Part shown: positions 25,311 through 33,023 of the stretch, one piece after another | Layout: each line of letters begins with the position of its first letter | Position numbering within the stretch: position 1 is the stretch's first letter | Notes under the pieces: generated by a model | The model's database searches: none | What the model was told of the DNA's origin: nothing | Seen by the model: the letters and a program-made list of their open reading frames with translations, nothing else | NCBI GenBank assembly: GCA_023511405.1 | Contig: JAIMBO010000010.1 | Location: 1 to 47,504, forward strand | Source: Rubrobacteraceae bacterium | Lineage (GTDB): Bacteria; Actinomycetota; Rubrobacteria; Rubrobacterales; Rubrobacteraceae | Length of the DNA: 47,504 bases | Direction: 5' to 3' | Program-made: the position numbers and the translations under genes

Positions 25311-26218
25311 GCCATCTCACCCTCTTCCTTCGATCCTTCCATCACCTGCGTCGTGGTGGCGAAGCTGACCTTCGCCACCTCGGCGAGCGCCTCCTCCCCC
25401 AGCTCCCGGACGATCCGGCGCGCCGTCGGGACGACCTGATAGGCTCCCCGCGGCAGCGTGAAGCCGACCATCTCGGAGAGCGCGTCGAGCTCCTCGAGCT
25501 GCCTGGCCCGGGCCAGCACGGAGGCCGCGGCCACGGCCGCATCGTCCTCGGCTCGAGGGCGGACCTCGAGCCTAACCCCGCCGGGGACGCGGGAGGCGAG
25601 CTCCTCCCGGAGGCCCCTCGAGAACTCGTCCACGACGACGAGTTCCACACCCACCCCGAGCTCGCGGATTATCCTCCCGTCGAGCTCGACGAGCAGGCGG
25701 TTCACGTTGCCGCAGCGTCTCCTCAGGCGTTCGTACTCCCGGGGGGAGAGCGCGACGACGCACACCTCCTTCGGCCCGAGGCGCCCGACGATCTCCTTCG
25801 CGAGCTCCCTGACCCTGCGCGGGCCGAGCGTCTTGGAGTCCCGAACCCCGAGCTCGGCGAGCGAGCGCGCCGCCCCTTCTCCCGCGACCCGCACCCCCGC
25901 GCAGACCAGCGGCCCGAAGTAGTCGCCCTTGCCCGCCTCGTCGATCCCGAGCCGGGGCGTGGCATCCTCTTCGGGCATCCCGGCGGCCGGGCGGGGAGGA
26001 CGTCCGGAACGGGCCCTCCACCAGCCCTCGAGCTGTTCCCTGAGGGGAGAGGGCTTGCCGTCGACCGAGATCCTGCCGGTCCTGAAGACGTTGAGGTTCG
26101 CGGTGTATCCGTCCCGACGCAGGTGGTACTGGGTGCCGTGGGGAAGCTCCCGGCTCCCGAGCACCTCTATGGAGTGCTCCGAGAGCCTGCGCGCTATATC
26201 CTTTGGGATGGCATTCAA
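25307..26218 (-). CDS. rnhC: Ribonuclease HIII
   Basis: This 303-residue enzyme cleaves the RNA strand of RNA-DNA hybrids. An N-terminal TBP-like substrate-binding domain (about 1-80) precedes the catalytic domain, which opens [19 protein letters not shown]; the GKGDYFG form distinguishes RNase HIII from HII. The motif [15 protein letters not shown] and later acidic residues ([19 protein letters not shown]) are present. The start is TTG at 26218, overlapping the acyP stop (TTGA). RNase HIII is best known from Firmicutes and scattered thermophiles, so it is of note in this genome. Confidence 0.92.
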   Translation of the reverse strand: MNAIPKDIARRLSEHSIEVLGSRELPHGTQYHLRRDGYTANLNVFRTGRISVDGKPSPLREQLEGWWRARSGRPPRPAAGMPEEDATPRLGIDEAGKGDYFGPLVCAGVRVAGEGAARSLAELGVRDSKTLGPRRVRELAKEIVGRLGPKEVCVVALSPREYERLRRRCGNVNRLLVELDGRIIRELGVGVELVVVDEFSRGLREELASRVPGGVRLEVRPRAEDDAAVAAASVLARARQLEELDALSEMVGFTLPRGAYQVVPTARRIVRELGEEALAEVAKVSFATTTQVMEGSKEEGEMA

Positions 26219-26496
26219 AGTACCTCGAACCCCCGTTCTCCCCGGGGCTCCTCGTAGCTGGACTCGACGTTCTCCACCCGGGCGTGGGGCGGGCCCTCGC
26301 CGCACCAGCGGACCATCTCTTCGACCGCATCACGGGTCCCCTCGAAGACGGCCTCGACCCTGCCGTCGGGGAGGTTGCGCACCCAGCCGCCGACCCCGAG
26401 CGAGCGAGCCTTACTGCGCGCCGAATCGCGGAAGAAGACCCCCTGGACCCTCCCCGAGACGTAGACGTGAGCTCTGATACGCCTGTCCTCGGCCAA
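26215..26496 (-). CDS. acyP: Acylphosphatase
   Basis: This 93-residue enzyme hydrolyses acyl-phosphates. The phosphate loop GRVQGVFFRDSA contains catalytic R23, and N41 is in WVRNLPDGRVEAVFEG; both catalytic residues are present. The start is TTG at 26496, with GGAGG eight bases upstream. It is the first gene of the acyP-rnhC-ltaE-GNAT run, all joined by overlaps. Confidence 0.94.
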   Translation of the reverse strand: MAEDRRIRAHVYVSGRVQGVFFRDSARSKARSLGVGGWVRNLPDGRVEAVFEGTRDAVEEMVRWCGEGPPHARVENVESSYEEPRGERGFEVL

Positions 26497-26530
26497 ACGG
26501 CGAACCTCCAGACCTGGTATACCTTCTCTC

Positions 26531-26540
26531 AGAAGCTTCT
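26531..26540. repeat. Perfect 10-bp palindrome between acyP and the glycosyltransferase
   Basis: AGAAGCTTCT is a perfect palindrome inside a direct repeat (TCTCAGAA twice), in the 74-bp divergent intergenic region. It lies at about -35 for both genes and could be an operator. No known regulator consensus is recognised. Confidence 0.35.
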
Positions 26541-26570
26541 CAGAATATATATGCTAGCCTATTGGCCGCC

Positions 26571-28142
26571 ATGAGGTCCCCCGAACAGCCGCCTTCGAGC
26601 TCCGCGGTACGCGAGAGGCCGCTCCTCACGCTCGTCGTCCCGACCCGGGACGAGGCCGACAACGTGGAGAAGCTGGCGCGCCAGCTCGACGAGAGCCTCT
26701 CCGGGATAGACTACAGGCTGCTCTTCGTCGACGACTCGAGCGACGAGACCCCTCAGATCATCCGCGGCATGGCCCGGCGCGATCCCAGGATACGCCTCAT
26801 CCGGCGCGAGGAGCACGAGCGGGAGGGCGGACTCTCCACCGCCGTCACGGTCGGGATAGAGGCCGCGGAGGAGAGCGTCTACACCTGCGTGATGGACGCG
26901 GATCTGCAGCACCCGCCGGAGAAGGTGCGGGAGATGCTCGAGGTGGCGCGCACCTCGGGAGCGGACGTGGTGGTCGCGAGCCGCTACGCCCCCGGAGGCG
27001 ACTACGCCGGCCTGTCGGGCCCCACGCGGCGGGCCGTCTCCTGGGGGAGCAAGCTCCTGGCCCAGGTGATCTTCAAGGAGGCCCGGAAGACCACAGACCC
27101 CATGACCGGCTTCTTCCTCCTCAAGAACGAGGCCGTCTCCGGCATCCAGTTCAGGCCCAAAGGCTTCAAGATCCTGCTCGAGATCCTCGTGTGCGCCCCG
27201 GAGCTGAAGGTGGTCGAGCTACCCTTCCGCTTCCGGGCACGCAACGCCGGGGTCTCGAAGGCCACCGTCAGGCAGGGGCTGGAGTATCTGGCCCACATCG
27301 CGAGCCTGTTCTGGTACGTGCCCTCGGCCGGACGCTTCTGGAAGTTCGCCCTCGTGGGCGCCTCGGGCGTGCTGGTCAACATGATCACGCTGGTCTTCCT
27401 GGCCGAGGTCCTGCACGCGGACAAGGTGATCGCGTGGATGTTCGGCGTCGGCGTGAGCATCCTGAGCAACTTCCTGCTCAACAACGCGTTCACCTGGCGC
27501 GACGTCCGGCACTCGAGCCGCATCCACTTCCTGCTGCGCGGGGCCCTGGCCTACCCGGTCGCGATAATCGGGATAGGGGCGAACTTCGCCGTCTACTACC
27601 CGCTCATAAAGTACGTGAGCGATGCCTTCCCCTACTACCTGATCTTCAACTTCTTCGGCATCTTGGCCGCGACGGTCGTGAACTTCGTCCTGAGCTCCAG
27701 GTTCGTCTTCCGGCCTTCGTCCCCGCGAACGCTCGACCCCGACGCCTCGCCCGCGCAGGCGGAGGATGAGATAAGGCGGGAGCTGAGGGCCGAACGGGTG
27801 GGCCTGGTCTCCCTCCCGGAGAAGACGGTGCTCGGGGATCCCACCCCAGACCACCTGCGGGACGACGACCTCGACGCGATCGAGCTCGCTGTCCGCAAGA
27901 GACACCCCATACTCACCCTCACCGGACCGACCCGCCCCCAGCCCCGCACCAACACACGCTGGACCAACACCCTCGCCGTGCCGGTGATGGAGGGAGGCGA
28001 GATCCTGGGCGTCCTCTACGCCTCCCGGCGCTCCACCGAGCCCTTCACCGAGGACGACCTGCAGTGGCTCACCTCCTACGCGGGCGGAGCCCCCGCCCTC
28101 TTCCGCAAGCACTCCCGCAACGTCCTGAAAAAACTTCCCTGA
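26571..28142 (+). CDS. Family 2 glycosyltransferase fused to GtrA and a C-terminal GAF-like domain
   Basis: The protein has 523 residues. The N-terminal GT2 domain (about 20-235) is of the polyprenyl-phosphate mannosyltransferase type, with VVPTRDEADN, LLFVDDSSDET, MDADLQHPPEKV and MTGFFLLKNEAV. A GtrA-like four-helix membrane domain follows (about 255-385: FALVGASGVLVNMITLVFL, NNAFTWRD, FFGILAATVVNFVLSSRFVF). The last 120 residues form a soluble tail resembling GAF: LAVPVMEGGEILGVLYASR and PFTEDDLQWLTSYAG. It probably attaches sugars to polyprenyl phosphate and flips or transfers them. No Shine-Dalgarno sequence precedes the ATG. Confidence 0.9.
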   Translation: MRSPEQPPSSSAVRERPLLTLVVPTRDEADNVEKLARQLDESLSGIDYRLLFVDDSSDETPQIIRGMARRDPRIRLIRREEHEREGGLSTAVTVGIEAAEESVYTCVMDADLQHPPEKVREMLEVARTSGADVVVASRYAPGGDYAGLSGPTRRAVSWGSKLLAQVIFKEARKTTDPMTGFFLLKNEAVSGIQFRPKGFKILLEILVCAPELKVVELPFRFRARNAGVSKATVRQGLEYLAHIASLFWYVPSAGRFWKFALVGASGVLVNMITLVFLAEVLHADKVIAWMFGVGVSILSNFLLNNAFTWRDVRHSSRIHFLLRGALAYPVAIIGIGANFAVYYPLIKYVSDAFPYYLIFNFFGILAATVVNFVLSSRFVFRPSSPRTLDPDASPAQAEDEIRRELRAERVGLVSLPEKTVLGDPTPDHLRDDDLDAIELAVRKRHPILTLTGPTRPQPRTNTRWTNTLAVPVMEGGEILGVLYASRRSTEPFTEDDLQWLTSYAGGAPALFRKHSRNVLKKLP

Positions 28143-28147
28143 CGTCG

Positions 28148-28208
28148 AAACGAAAAGAGCCCGGAGAGATCCCGCCGCAACCGCGAGAACACGGCGGACT
28201 CCGGGCTC
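28148..28208 (-). terminator. Intrinsic terminator, minus strand
   Basis: A 10-bp perfect stem GAGCCCGGAG/CTCCGGGCTC encloses a second 6-bp stem and is followed on the minus strand by TTTTCGTTT. On the plus strand there is no T-run, so it would not be a normal terminator for the glycosyltransferase gene that ends 14 bp before. Confidence 0.6.
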
Positions 28209-28310
28209 GCGGCCCCGAGCCAGGGGACCGCTTCCGGACTCCACCTTACCCCTCCCAATCGGTGGAGACCAACGCATGCTCCGGCCGGAAGCCCGGCCGG
28301 GGGCACGCCC
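28148..28310 (-). ncRNA. Candidate structured small RNA ending in an intrinsic terminator
   Basis: Four stable hairpins follow each other: 28274-28308; CTCCACC/GGTGGAG (28239-28267); GCGGCCCC/GGGGaCCGC (28209-28231); and a long stem 28157-28166 with 28199-28208 that encloses CCGCCG/CGGCGG. On the minus strand the last stem is followed by TTTTCGTTTCG, the form of a Rho-independent terminator. There is no minus-strand gene between here and 32318, so a minus transcript would have to start in this intergenic region. No known RNA family was recognised. Boundaries and the 5' end are uncertain. Confidence 0.5.
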
Positions 28311-28571
28311 TGCTCAAGCTAGCACTCTTCGTTCCAGCATGCAAGCGTACCCACCCACGCGATCCCCACGCCCCAAACCCACAACACACCATATATTGGT
28401 ACCAGAACCACCTCAAACGCCCCATCTTCGATCCGGGCGAACCCGCTACAGCGACCTCGTGTATACCTCTACTAAAGGTTCATGCAGCTAAAGGAGTCGG
28501 GCTTCCGTGACGATCACGGGCGAAGGAAGGACGGATCGGAGAGCGGAGGTCGGGATTGCTGAGGGAGCAGG
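28311..28571. other. Remainder of the glycosyltransferase-pilT intergenic region
   Basis: No open reading frame with a ribosome-binding site is seen. The stretch has lower GC around 28388-28400 (CATATATTGG) and 28461-28480 (GTATACC, TACTAAAGG), which could hold pilT and minus-strand promoters. A hairpin CCGTGA-CGA-TCACGG lies at about 28505-28519. No -35/-10 pair is convincing. Confidence 0.4.
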
Positions 28572-29654
28572 ATGATCGGGCTTGAGGAGCTGGTCGATGG
28601 CGTGGTGGAGCGGGGAGCGAGCGACCTTCACCTGAAGGTCGGCTCACCGCCGGTACGCAGGGTGGACGGTCGACTCGAGCGGGTGGGAGAGACGAAGCTT
28701 GCTCCTTCGGACACGGAGAGGATACTGGAGGAGATCCTCCCGGAGAAGCTGCGCCCGGAGTTCGAGGAGGAGGGAGAGGTCGACTTCTCGCTGGCGATTG
28801 CGGGGAAGGGCAGGTTCCGGGTCAACGCCTTCAGGCAGCGGGGTTCCGTCTCGATGGTCATGCGCTTCGTCCCCTTCGGGGTGCCGAAGCTGGAGGAGCT
28901 CGGGCTTCCGGAGGCCGTAAGCCGCCTGGCGCTCGAGGAGCGCGGCATCATACTCGTGACGGGGACCACGGGGAGCGGCAAATCCACCACCCTGGCCGCG
29001 ATGATCGATCTCGTGAACCGCACCACGGCCAGGCACATCGTCACCATAGAAGACCCGATCGAGTACCTCCACCGGGATCACAAGAGCATCGTGAACCAGC
29101 GTGAGGTGGGCTCGGACACCGCCTCCTTCGCCCGGGCGCTCCGGCGGGTACTGCGCCAGGACCCGGACATCATCCTGATCGGGGAGATAAGGGACACCGA
29201 GACGGCCCAGATAGCGCTCTCGGCGGCGGAGACCGGGCATCTGGTCCTCTCGACCCTGCACACGGTCGACGCGGCGGAGACCGTCAACAGGCTCATAGAC
29301 CTCTTTCCCCCGTACGAGAGGGGACAGGTGAGGGCGATGCTCGCGGGCACCCTGCGCGGGATCATCGGCCAGAGGCTCATCCGCAAGGCGGACGGGTCCG
29401 GGAGGGTCGCGGCCTGCGAGATCCTGGTGAGCACCGGCAGGATACGGGATTTCATACTGGACGAGAGCAAGACGGGTCAGATCACGCAGGCGATCGCCGA
29501 AGGCGAGTACTACGGGATGCAGACCTTCGACCAGGCGCTCCTGAAGCTCCTGCAGAATGGGGTGGTGGACTACGCAGACGCCCTGAAGGCTTCGAGTCGA
29601 CCTCAGGACTTCCAGCTCATGGCACGCTCCCTGCAGCAGGCCCCCTCTCGTTGA
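28572..29654 (+). CDS. pilT: PilT, type IV pilus retraction ATPase
   Basis: This 360-residue hexameric ATPase retracts type IV pili in twitching motility and DNA uptake. The start MIGLEELVDGVVERGASDLHLKVGSPP is typical. Walker A is GTTGSGKST (131-139), the Asp box is IVTIEDPIEYLH, Walker B is DIILIGEIRDTETA, the His box is TGHLVLSTLHTVDAAET, and the C-terminal AIRNLIRE-type motif is replaced by RIRDFILDESKTGQI. GGGAGCAGG precedes the ATG. No other pilus gene is nearby. Confidence 0.95.
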   Translation: MIGLEELVDGVVERGASDLHLKVGSPPVRRVDGRLERVGETKLAPSDTERILEEILPEKLRPEFEEEGEVDFSLAIAGKGRFRVNAFRQRGSVSMVMRFVPFGVPKLEELGLPEAVSRLALEERGIILVTGTTGSGKSTTLAAMIDLVNRTTARHIVTIEDPIEYLHRDHKSIVNQREVGSDTASFARALRRVLRQDPDIILIGEIRDTETAQIALSAAETGHLVLSTLHTVDAAETVNRLIDLFPPYERGQVRAMLAGTLRGIIGQRLIRKADGSGRVAACEILVSTGRIRDFILDESKTGQITQAIAEGEYYGMQTFDQALLKLLQNGVVDYADALKASSRPQDFQLMARSLQQAPSR

Positions 29655-29679
29655 TAACATCTCTCCCCTCCGGGATAAT
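29651..29679 (+). promoter_or_regulatory. Promoter upstream of the FemAB-like gene
   Basis: TTGATA (29651-29656), 17 bp, GATAAT (29674-29679) is a good sigma-70-type promoter that starts within the pilT stop codon. Transcription would begin near 29686, leaving an AAGGAGGTG ribosome-binding site at 29705-29713 in the 5' UTR. Confidence 0.6.
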
Positions 29680-29762
29680 CGCCCGGGAGGCAGCGAAGGA
29701 AGAGAAGGAGGTGCGCCGAGATCCTCGAAGAGGTAGCGCAGCGGGAGCGGTGGAACGAAGCC

Positions 29763-30728
29763 GTGAGAGAACTCGACGGGGGAGCCCTGCAGTCGTGGGA
29801 GTGGGGTGAGTTCAGACGCACCGGCGGCTGGGTCCCGCTCAGGGTGCTCGACGAAGACGAGGGGTTCGCGGCGCAGGCGTTGCTGCGCCGGCTGCCGGCT
29901 GGTCTCGGGGCCCTCGCCTACGTGCCCCACGGCCCCGTGCATTCTTCCTCCACCCCGGCGGGGAGAGCGGCCGAGGACCTCGCCGGCTACCTCCGCAAGA
30001 GCACCGACGCCTCCCTTCTCGTCGTCGAACCCAGGGTGGAGGAGAAGGACGGCTTCGAGGCCGACGGGTTCGAGAGGAGCGCGAGCTCCGTACAGCCCCG
30101 CTGCACCTTCATCCTCGACGTCCTCCCCGACGAAGAAGCGCAGCTCTCGGCGCTGCCCAAGGACGCCCGCTACTCGGTGCGGCGCGCCCGCAAGGAGGGG
30201 GTGGAGGTCAGCTCGCATGAAGGGCTCTCGGAAGAACTCGAGGAATTTCTGGGGCTCCTGGAGGAGACGGCCACGAGACAGCGCTTCGCCGTGCGTCCCC
30301 GAGACTACTACCGCACCTTCATGCGAAAGCTGCCGGCGACCCTGATCTGCGCCCGCCACGAAGGGAGGCTCCTCTCCGGAGCCATCATCCTCTGCTTCGG
30401 GGAAGAAGCATACTACCTGTACGGGGCCTCCGCCTCTTCGGAGAGGCTCTACGCCTCATACCTGGTGCAGTTCGAGGCCCTCACGGTCGCACGCCGCTCC
30501 GGCGCGCTCCGGTACGACATGTGGGGGCCGTGCAGGCCCCCCGAGGGGGATCCCCTGCTCGGTGTCTACAGGTTCAAAAAAAAGTTCGGGGGCGAGGAGA
30601 AGCACTACGTGGGCGCGCACGAGAGGGCCCTGCGTCCCCTGCCCGCCCGACTCACCCGCGTGGGGCTCGACGCCTACTACCGCCTGCAGCGCCTGCTGGG
30701 GAGAAGCCCGGGCCCGGCGGAAGGCTGA
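29763..30728 (+). CDS. FemAB/FmhB-like peptidyltransferase (GNAT fold)
   Basis: Proteins of this family add amino acids to peptidoglycan stem peptides or act in related aminoacyl transfer. Seen are the N-terminal LQSWEWGEFRRTGGW, then YSVRRARKEGVEV, GAIILCFGEEAYYLYGASA and the C-terminal RYDMWGPCRPPEGDPLLGVYRFKKKFGG, all family hallmarks. The first ordinary start, GTG at 29763, gives 321 residues. However, 14 family-like residues (ILEEVAQRERWNEA) lie in frame upstream, behind a strong ribosome-binding site that points to ATC at 29721, so the true N-terminus is probably longer. Confidence 0.88.
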   Translation: MRELDGGALQSWEWGEFRRTGGWVPLRVLDEDEGFAAQALLRRLPAGLGALAYVPHGPVHSSSTPAGRAAEDLAGYLRKSTDASLLVVEPRVEEKDGFEADGFERSASSVQPRCTFILDVLPDEEAQLSALPKDARYSVRRARKEGVEVSSHEGLSEELEEFLGLLEETATRQRFAVRPRDYYRTFMRKLPATLICARHEGRLLSGAIILCFGEEAYYLYGASASSERLYASYLVQFEALTVARRSGALRYDMWGPCRPPEGDPLLGVYRFKKKFGGEEKHYVGAHERALRPLPARLTRVGLDAYYRLQRLLGRSPGPAEG

Positions 30729-30744
30729 AGCGGCGGGCGCGGTT

Positions 30745-30757
30745 TATACTTTTCCCA
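30745..30757 (+). promoter_or_regulatory. -10 box placed for a leaderless transcript
   Basis: TATACT (30745-30750) is followed by six bases and the ATG at 30757, with no Shine-Dalgarno sequence. The -35 region is poor, as in the similar site at 3668. Confidence 0.5.
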
Positions 30758-31584
30758 TGCGGCCCATCTGCTTCCTCTCGGACTTCGGGCTCGCCGACGA
30801 TTTCGTCGGCTCGTGCAAGGGTGTGATCGCCTCGATCGCCCCCGAAGCCCACGTCATCGACCTCACGCACGACGTTCCCGGCTTCGAGATCGAAGCCGGC
30901 GCCGAGATCCTGCAGCACGCCACGCGCTACATGCCGCCCGACACGGTCTACCTCGCCGTCGTGGACCCGGGGGTGGGCACCACGCGGCGCGGGATAGCGC
31001 TCTCCACCGGAAGCGGCGCCCTCATGGTCGGGCCGGACAACGGGCTCCTTCTCCCGGCGGCGCGGTCTCTGGGTGGGGTTCGCGAGGCCGTGGTGCTCGA
31101 CAACCCCCGCTACCAGATGCACCCGGTCTCGAACACCTTCCACGGGAGGGACATATTCTCGCCGGCCGCCGCCTACCTGGCCTCCGGCACCGGGCTCTCC
31201 GATCTGGGGAGTTCCGTCCCGCCTGCGGAGCTGGTGAACCTGGACCTGCCGGAATCCGGGGTCGAAGCCCCGGAGGATGGGTTCGAGGCCAGGATCATCT
31301 CCATAGACCGGTTCGGCAACGCGAGGCTCTCCGTCCGACAGGAACAGGCGGGCTTCGGATACGGCTCCCTGCTGGGCGTGGACGTCGGGGACGGGGAGAT
31401 GAAGGTACGCTACGTGAACACCTTCGGAGCCGCCAAGCCGGGTGAGCTCGTGCTGGTCCCGGACTCGCACTGGCGCCTGAGCCTCTCCATAAACCAGGGC
31501 AACGCCGCGCAGGCTCTCTCCCTGAACTCCGGCGACCGGGTGCACCTCAGGCTGCTGGAGCGCAGGAATGCCGGGGAACGCTGA
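30757..31584 (+). CDS. SAM hydroxide adenosyltransferase (DUF62 family)
   Basis: This 275-residue protein is of the duf62/fluorinase-like family. Non-halogenating members hydrolyse S-adenosylmethionine to adenosine and methionine. The N-terminus MRPICFLSDFGLADDFVGSCKG and the motif VYLAVVDPGVGTTRRGIAL are characteristic, followed by VGPDNGLLLP and FHGRDIFSPAAAYLASG. The C-terminal domain contains ISIDRFGNARLSV. A DxxxG-RDIF pattern without a fluorinase loop suggests the hydroxide enzyme, not a halogenase. Its 3' end overlaps the next gene by 17 bp. Confidence 0.9.
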   Translation: MRPICFLSDFGLADDFVGSCKGVIASIAPEAHVIDLTHDVPGFEIEAGAEILQHATRYMPPDTVYLAVVDPGVGTTRRGIALSTGSGALMVGPDNGLLLPAARSLGGVREAVVLDNPRYQMHPVSNTFHGRDIFSPAAAYLASGTGLSDLGSSVPPAELVNLDLPESGVEAPEDGFEARIISIDRFGNARLSVRQEQAGFGYGSLLGVDVGDGEMKVRYVNTFGAAKPGELVLVPDSHWRLSLSINQGNAAQALSLNSGDRVHLRLLERRNAGER

Positions 31585-32311
31585 ACGAAGGCCCGAGCTC
31601 TCGCGGGAAGAGCGACTCAGGGTGGTCAGAGCCGCAGCCCTGCGACCCTGGAATCTGGTGGTCCTCGTGGTCGGGCTCGGCATCTTCGCCACCACCCTCG
31701 CCTGGTGGATGCTTCCTCTCACGGCTACGGTCTACACGCTTCTGACGTTCCTGGCCTTCAGGGACCCCCTGCTCCGCGCCCGGGCACTCGGCAGGGCTCC
31801 CGAGCTCCCCGGAGAAGGCCCCGGGGAGCTCTCTCCGGAACGCAGGGCCCACTGGCTGCCCCGGGGCGAGACGCGCCAAAGGGTGGAGGAGGCGCTCGAC
31901 GCCTACCGAAAGGTGCTCGCCGCGATCAGGGAATCCGACGAGGTGACCAGAGAACTGCTGGAAGACGCCGGTCCGAAGCTCGACGAGGTCGCGAACCACC
32001 TGGTCGAGGTGGCGCTCGCCAGGGAGCGGGCGGCCCGGACGCTGGACGAGGTGGGCGGCCGGACGGAGGGAGCGAAAGGGGCACTCGAGGGGCTACAGGA
32101 GCAGATCGAACGGGCCGACGCCGAGATCTCGTCGATCTCGGAACGCCTCTTCGCCCTGCGAGCGCAGGTGGTCAGGATCTCGCTGGAAGGCAACCCCCTG
32201 GCCCGGGAATCCACGCGAAGGATCGGCTCCTCGCTGGACGAGATGCGCTTCAGGTTGCAGGCGTTGGAAGAGATCCTGCCGGCCGGAGAGGAACACCAGA
32301 ACGGCGGCTGA
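31568..32311 (+). CDS. Membrane-anchored coiled-coil protein of unknown function
   Basis: The 247-residue protein has two hydrophobic segments close together (about 29-46 and 48-66), followed by a long, charged, helical cytoplasmic domain (about 100-240) with heptad-like spacing (EQIERADAEISSISERLFALRAQ). No catalytic motif is recognised. Start is ATG at 31568, inside the end of the DUF62 gene. It is convergent with another coiled-coil protein gene, with six bases between the stops. It might be an envelope or division scaffold; this is inferred from shape only. Confidence 0.75.
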   Translation: MPGNAERRPELSREERLRVVRAAALRPWNLVVLVVGLGIFATTLAWWMLPLTATVYTLLTFLAFRDPLLRARALGRAPELPGEGPGELSPERRAHWLPRGETRQRVEEALDAYRKVLAAIRESDEVTRELLEDAGPKLDEVANHLVEVALARERAARTLDEVGGRTEGAKGALEGLQEQIERADAEISSISERLFALRAQVVRISLEGNPLARESTRRIGSSLDEMRFRLQALEEILPAGEEHQNGG

Positions 32312-32317
32312 CCCGAC

Positions 32318-32848
32318 CTAGGCCGAGCTGACCCTCCTCCACCCTTCGCCTTCCATCTCGGCGCGCCGGAAAGTCCGCCGCACCACGGGCATCTGAAGTT
32401 CCCTCCGAACCCCGGCCGTAGCCTCGACGGAATCCTCGAACCAGCTCTCCAGCTGCTCCATGACACGCCCCTGATAAGCCTCGGCCTGCCCGGCGACCTC
32501 CCGCGCATACCCGCGCGCGGCACGCACGACCCCCTCCGCCCGCCGCCGCGCATCCCTGTAGATCTCCGTCTCGAGCGCGAGAGCCCGGGCCTCTTCCTTC
32601 GCCTCCTCCACGATCCTCCGGGCTTCCTCCCGGGCAGAAGAGATCATGGCCTCACATTGCTCGTCCACGACGCCGGCCCCCATAACTTCCTCCGGTAGCT
32701 CGGCCCTCAATTCCGCCAGAAGCGACAGCAACTCAGCCCGGTCGACGATGGCTTTCCCCTCACCCACCGGAAGCACCGACGCCTCGCGGAAGATCCCCTC
32801 GACCTCGTCCAGCAACCTCTCTATGCGCTTCGCCTCTCCTCTCATCAT
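32318..32848 (-). CDS. Coiled-coil protein resembling DivIVA or ATP synthase b-type stalks
   Basis: The protein has 176 residues and is nearly all helix with a strong charged coiled-coil pattern (about 55-130: EQCEAMISSAREEARRIVEE and ALALETEIYRDARRRAEGVV). It has no membrane segment. Similar Ala/Glu/Arg repeats occur in DivIVA-like and SepF-linked coiled-coil proteins of actinobacteria, but there is no DivIVA N-terminal motif. The ATG at 32848 (MMRGEAKRIERLLDEVE) is preferred over a TTG at 32857. The upstream region carries an inverted repeat at 32917-32954. Confidence 0.75.
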   Translation of the reverse strand: MMRGEAKRIERLLDEVEGIFREASVLPVGEGKAIVDRAELLSLLAELRAELPEEVMGAGVVDEQCEAMISSAREEARRIVEEAKEEARALALETEIYRDARRRAEGVVRAARGYAREVAGQAEAYQGRVMEQLESWFEDSVEATAGVRRELQMPVVRRTFRRAEMEGEGWRRVSSA

Positions 32849-32916
32849 GCCCACCAACCTAACACGCCATCTTTACGTATGCCAGCATTTCTAGAAGTAT
32901 TTTTTGCAGCTTTACC

Positions 32917-32954
32917 TAAACCTGAGGTATAAATATATCTCCAGCACAGGTTTA
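32917..32954. promoter_or_regulatory. Inverted repeat flanking an AT-rich promoter-like stretch
   Basis: TAAACCTG (32917-32924) and CAGGTTTA (32947-32954) are perfect inverse copies 22 bp apart. They enclose the AT-rich GGTATAAATATATC, and an overlapping dyad TACCT-N7-AGGTA is present. It lies about 70-105 bp upstream of the coiled-coil gene start (minus strand). It looks like a repressor operator around a -10 region, but no known consensus was recognised. Confidence 0.45.
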
Positions 32955-32971
32955 CCTTCTGGGGTGTGCAG

Positions 32972-33000
32972 AAGGCTCGTTTCTTCCTGGAAACGGCCTT
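32972..33000. terminator. Hairpin after the dnaK operon
   Basis: AAGGC-tc-GTTTC pairs with GAAAC-g-GCCTT 24 bp beyond the stop of the last operon gene. The T-run is poor in both directions, so terminator function is only suggested by position. Confidence 0.35.
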
Positions 33001-33023
33001 TCAGCGCCTGGGAGAGCTCATAT

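Noticed and set aside
28217-28231. GAGCCAGGGGACCGC resembles a cobalamin riboswitch B12 box
   Set aside because: The other conserved cobalamin-aptamer segments (GGTGAAAATCCGG type) are missing, and the match is explained by the GCGGCCCC/GGGGaCCGC hairpin.
28311-28571. Possible c-di-GMP riboswitch upstream of pilT
   Set aside because: None of the conserved GEMM aptamer segments is present on the plus strand.
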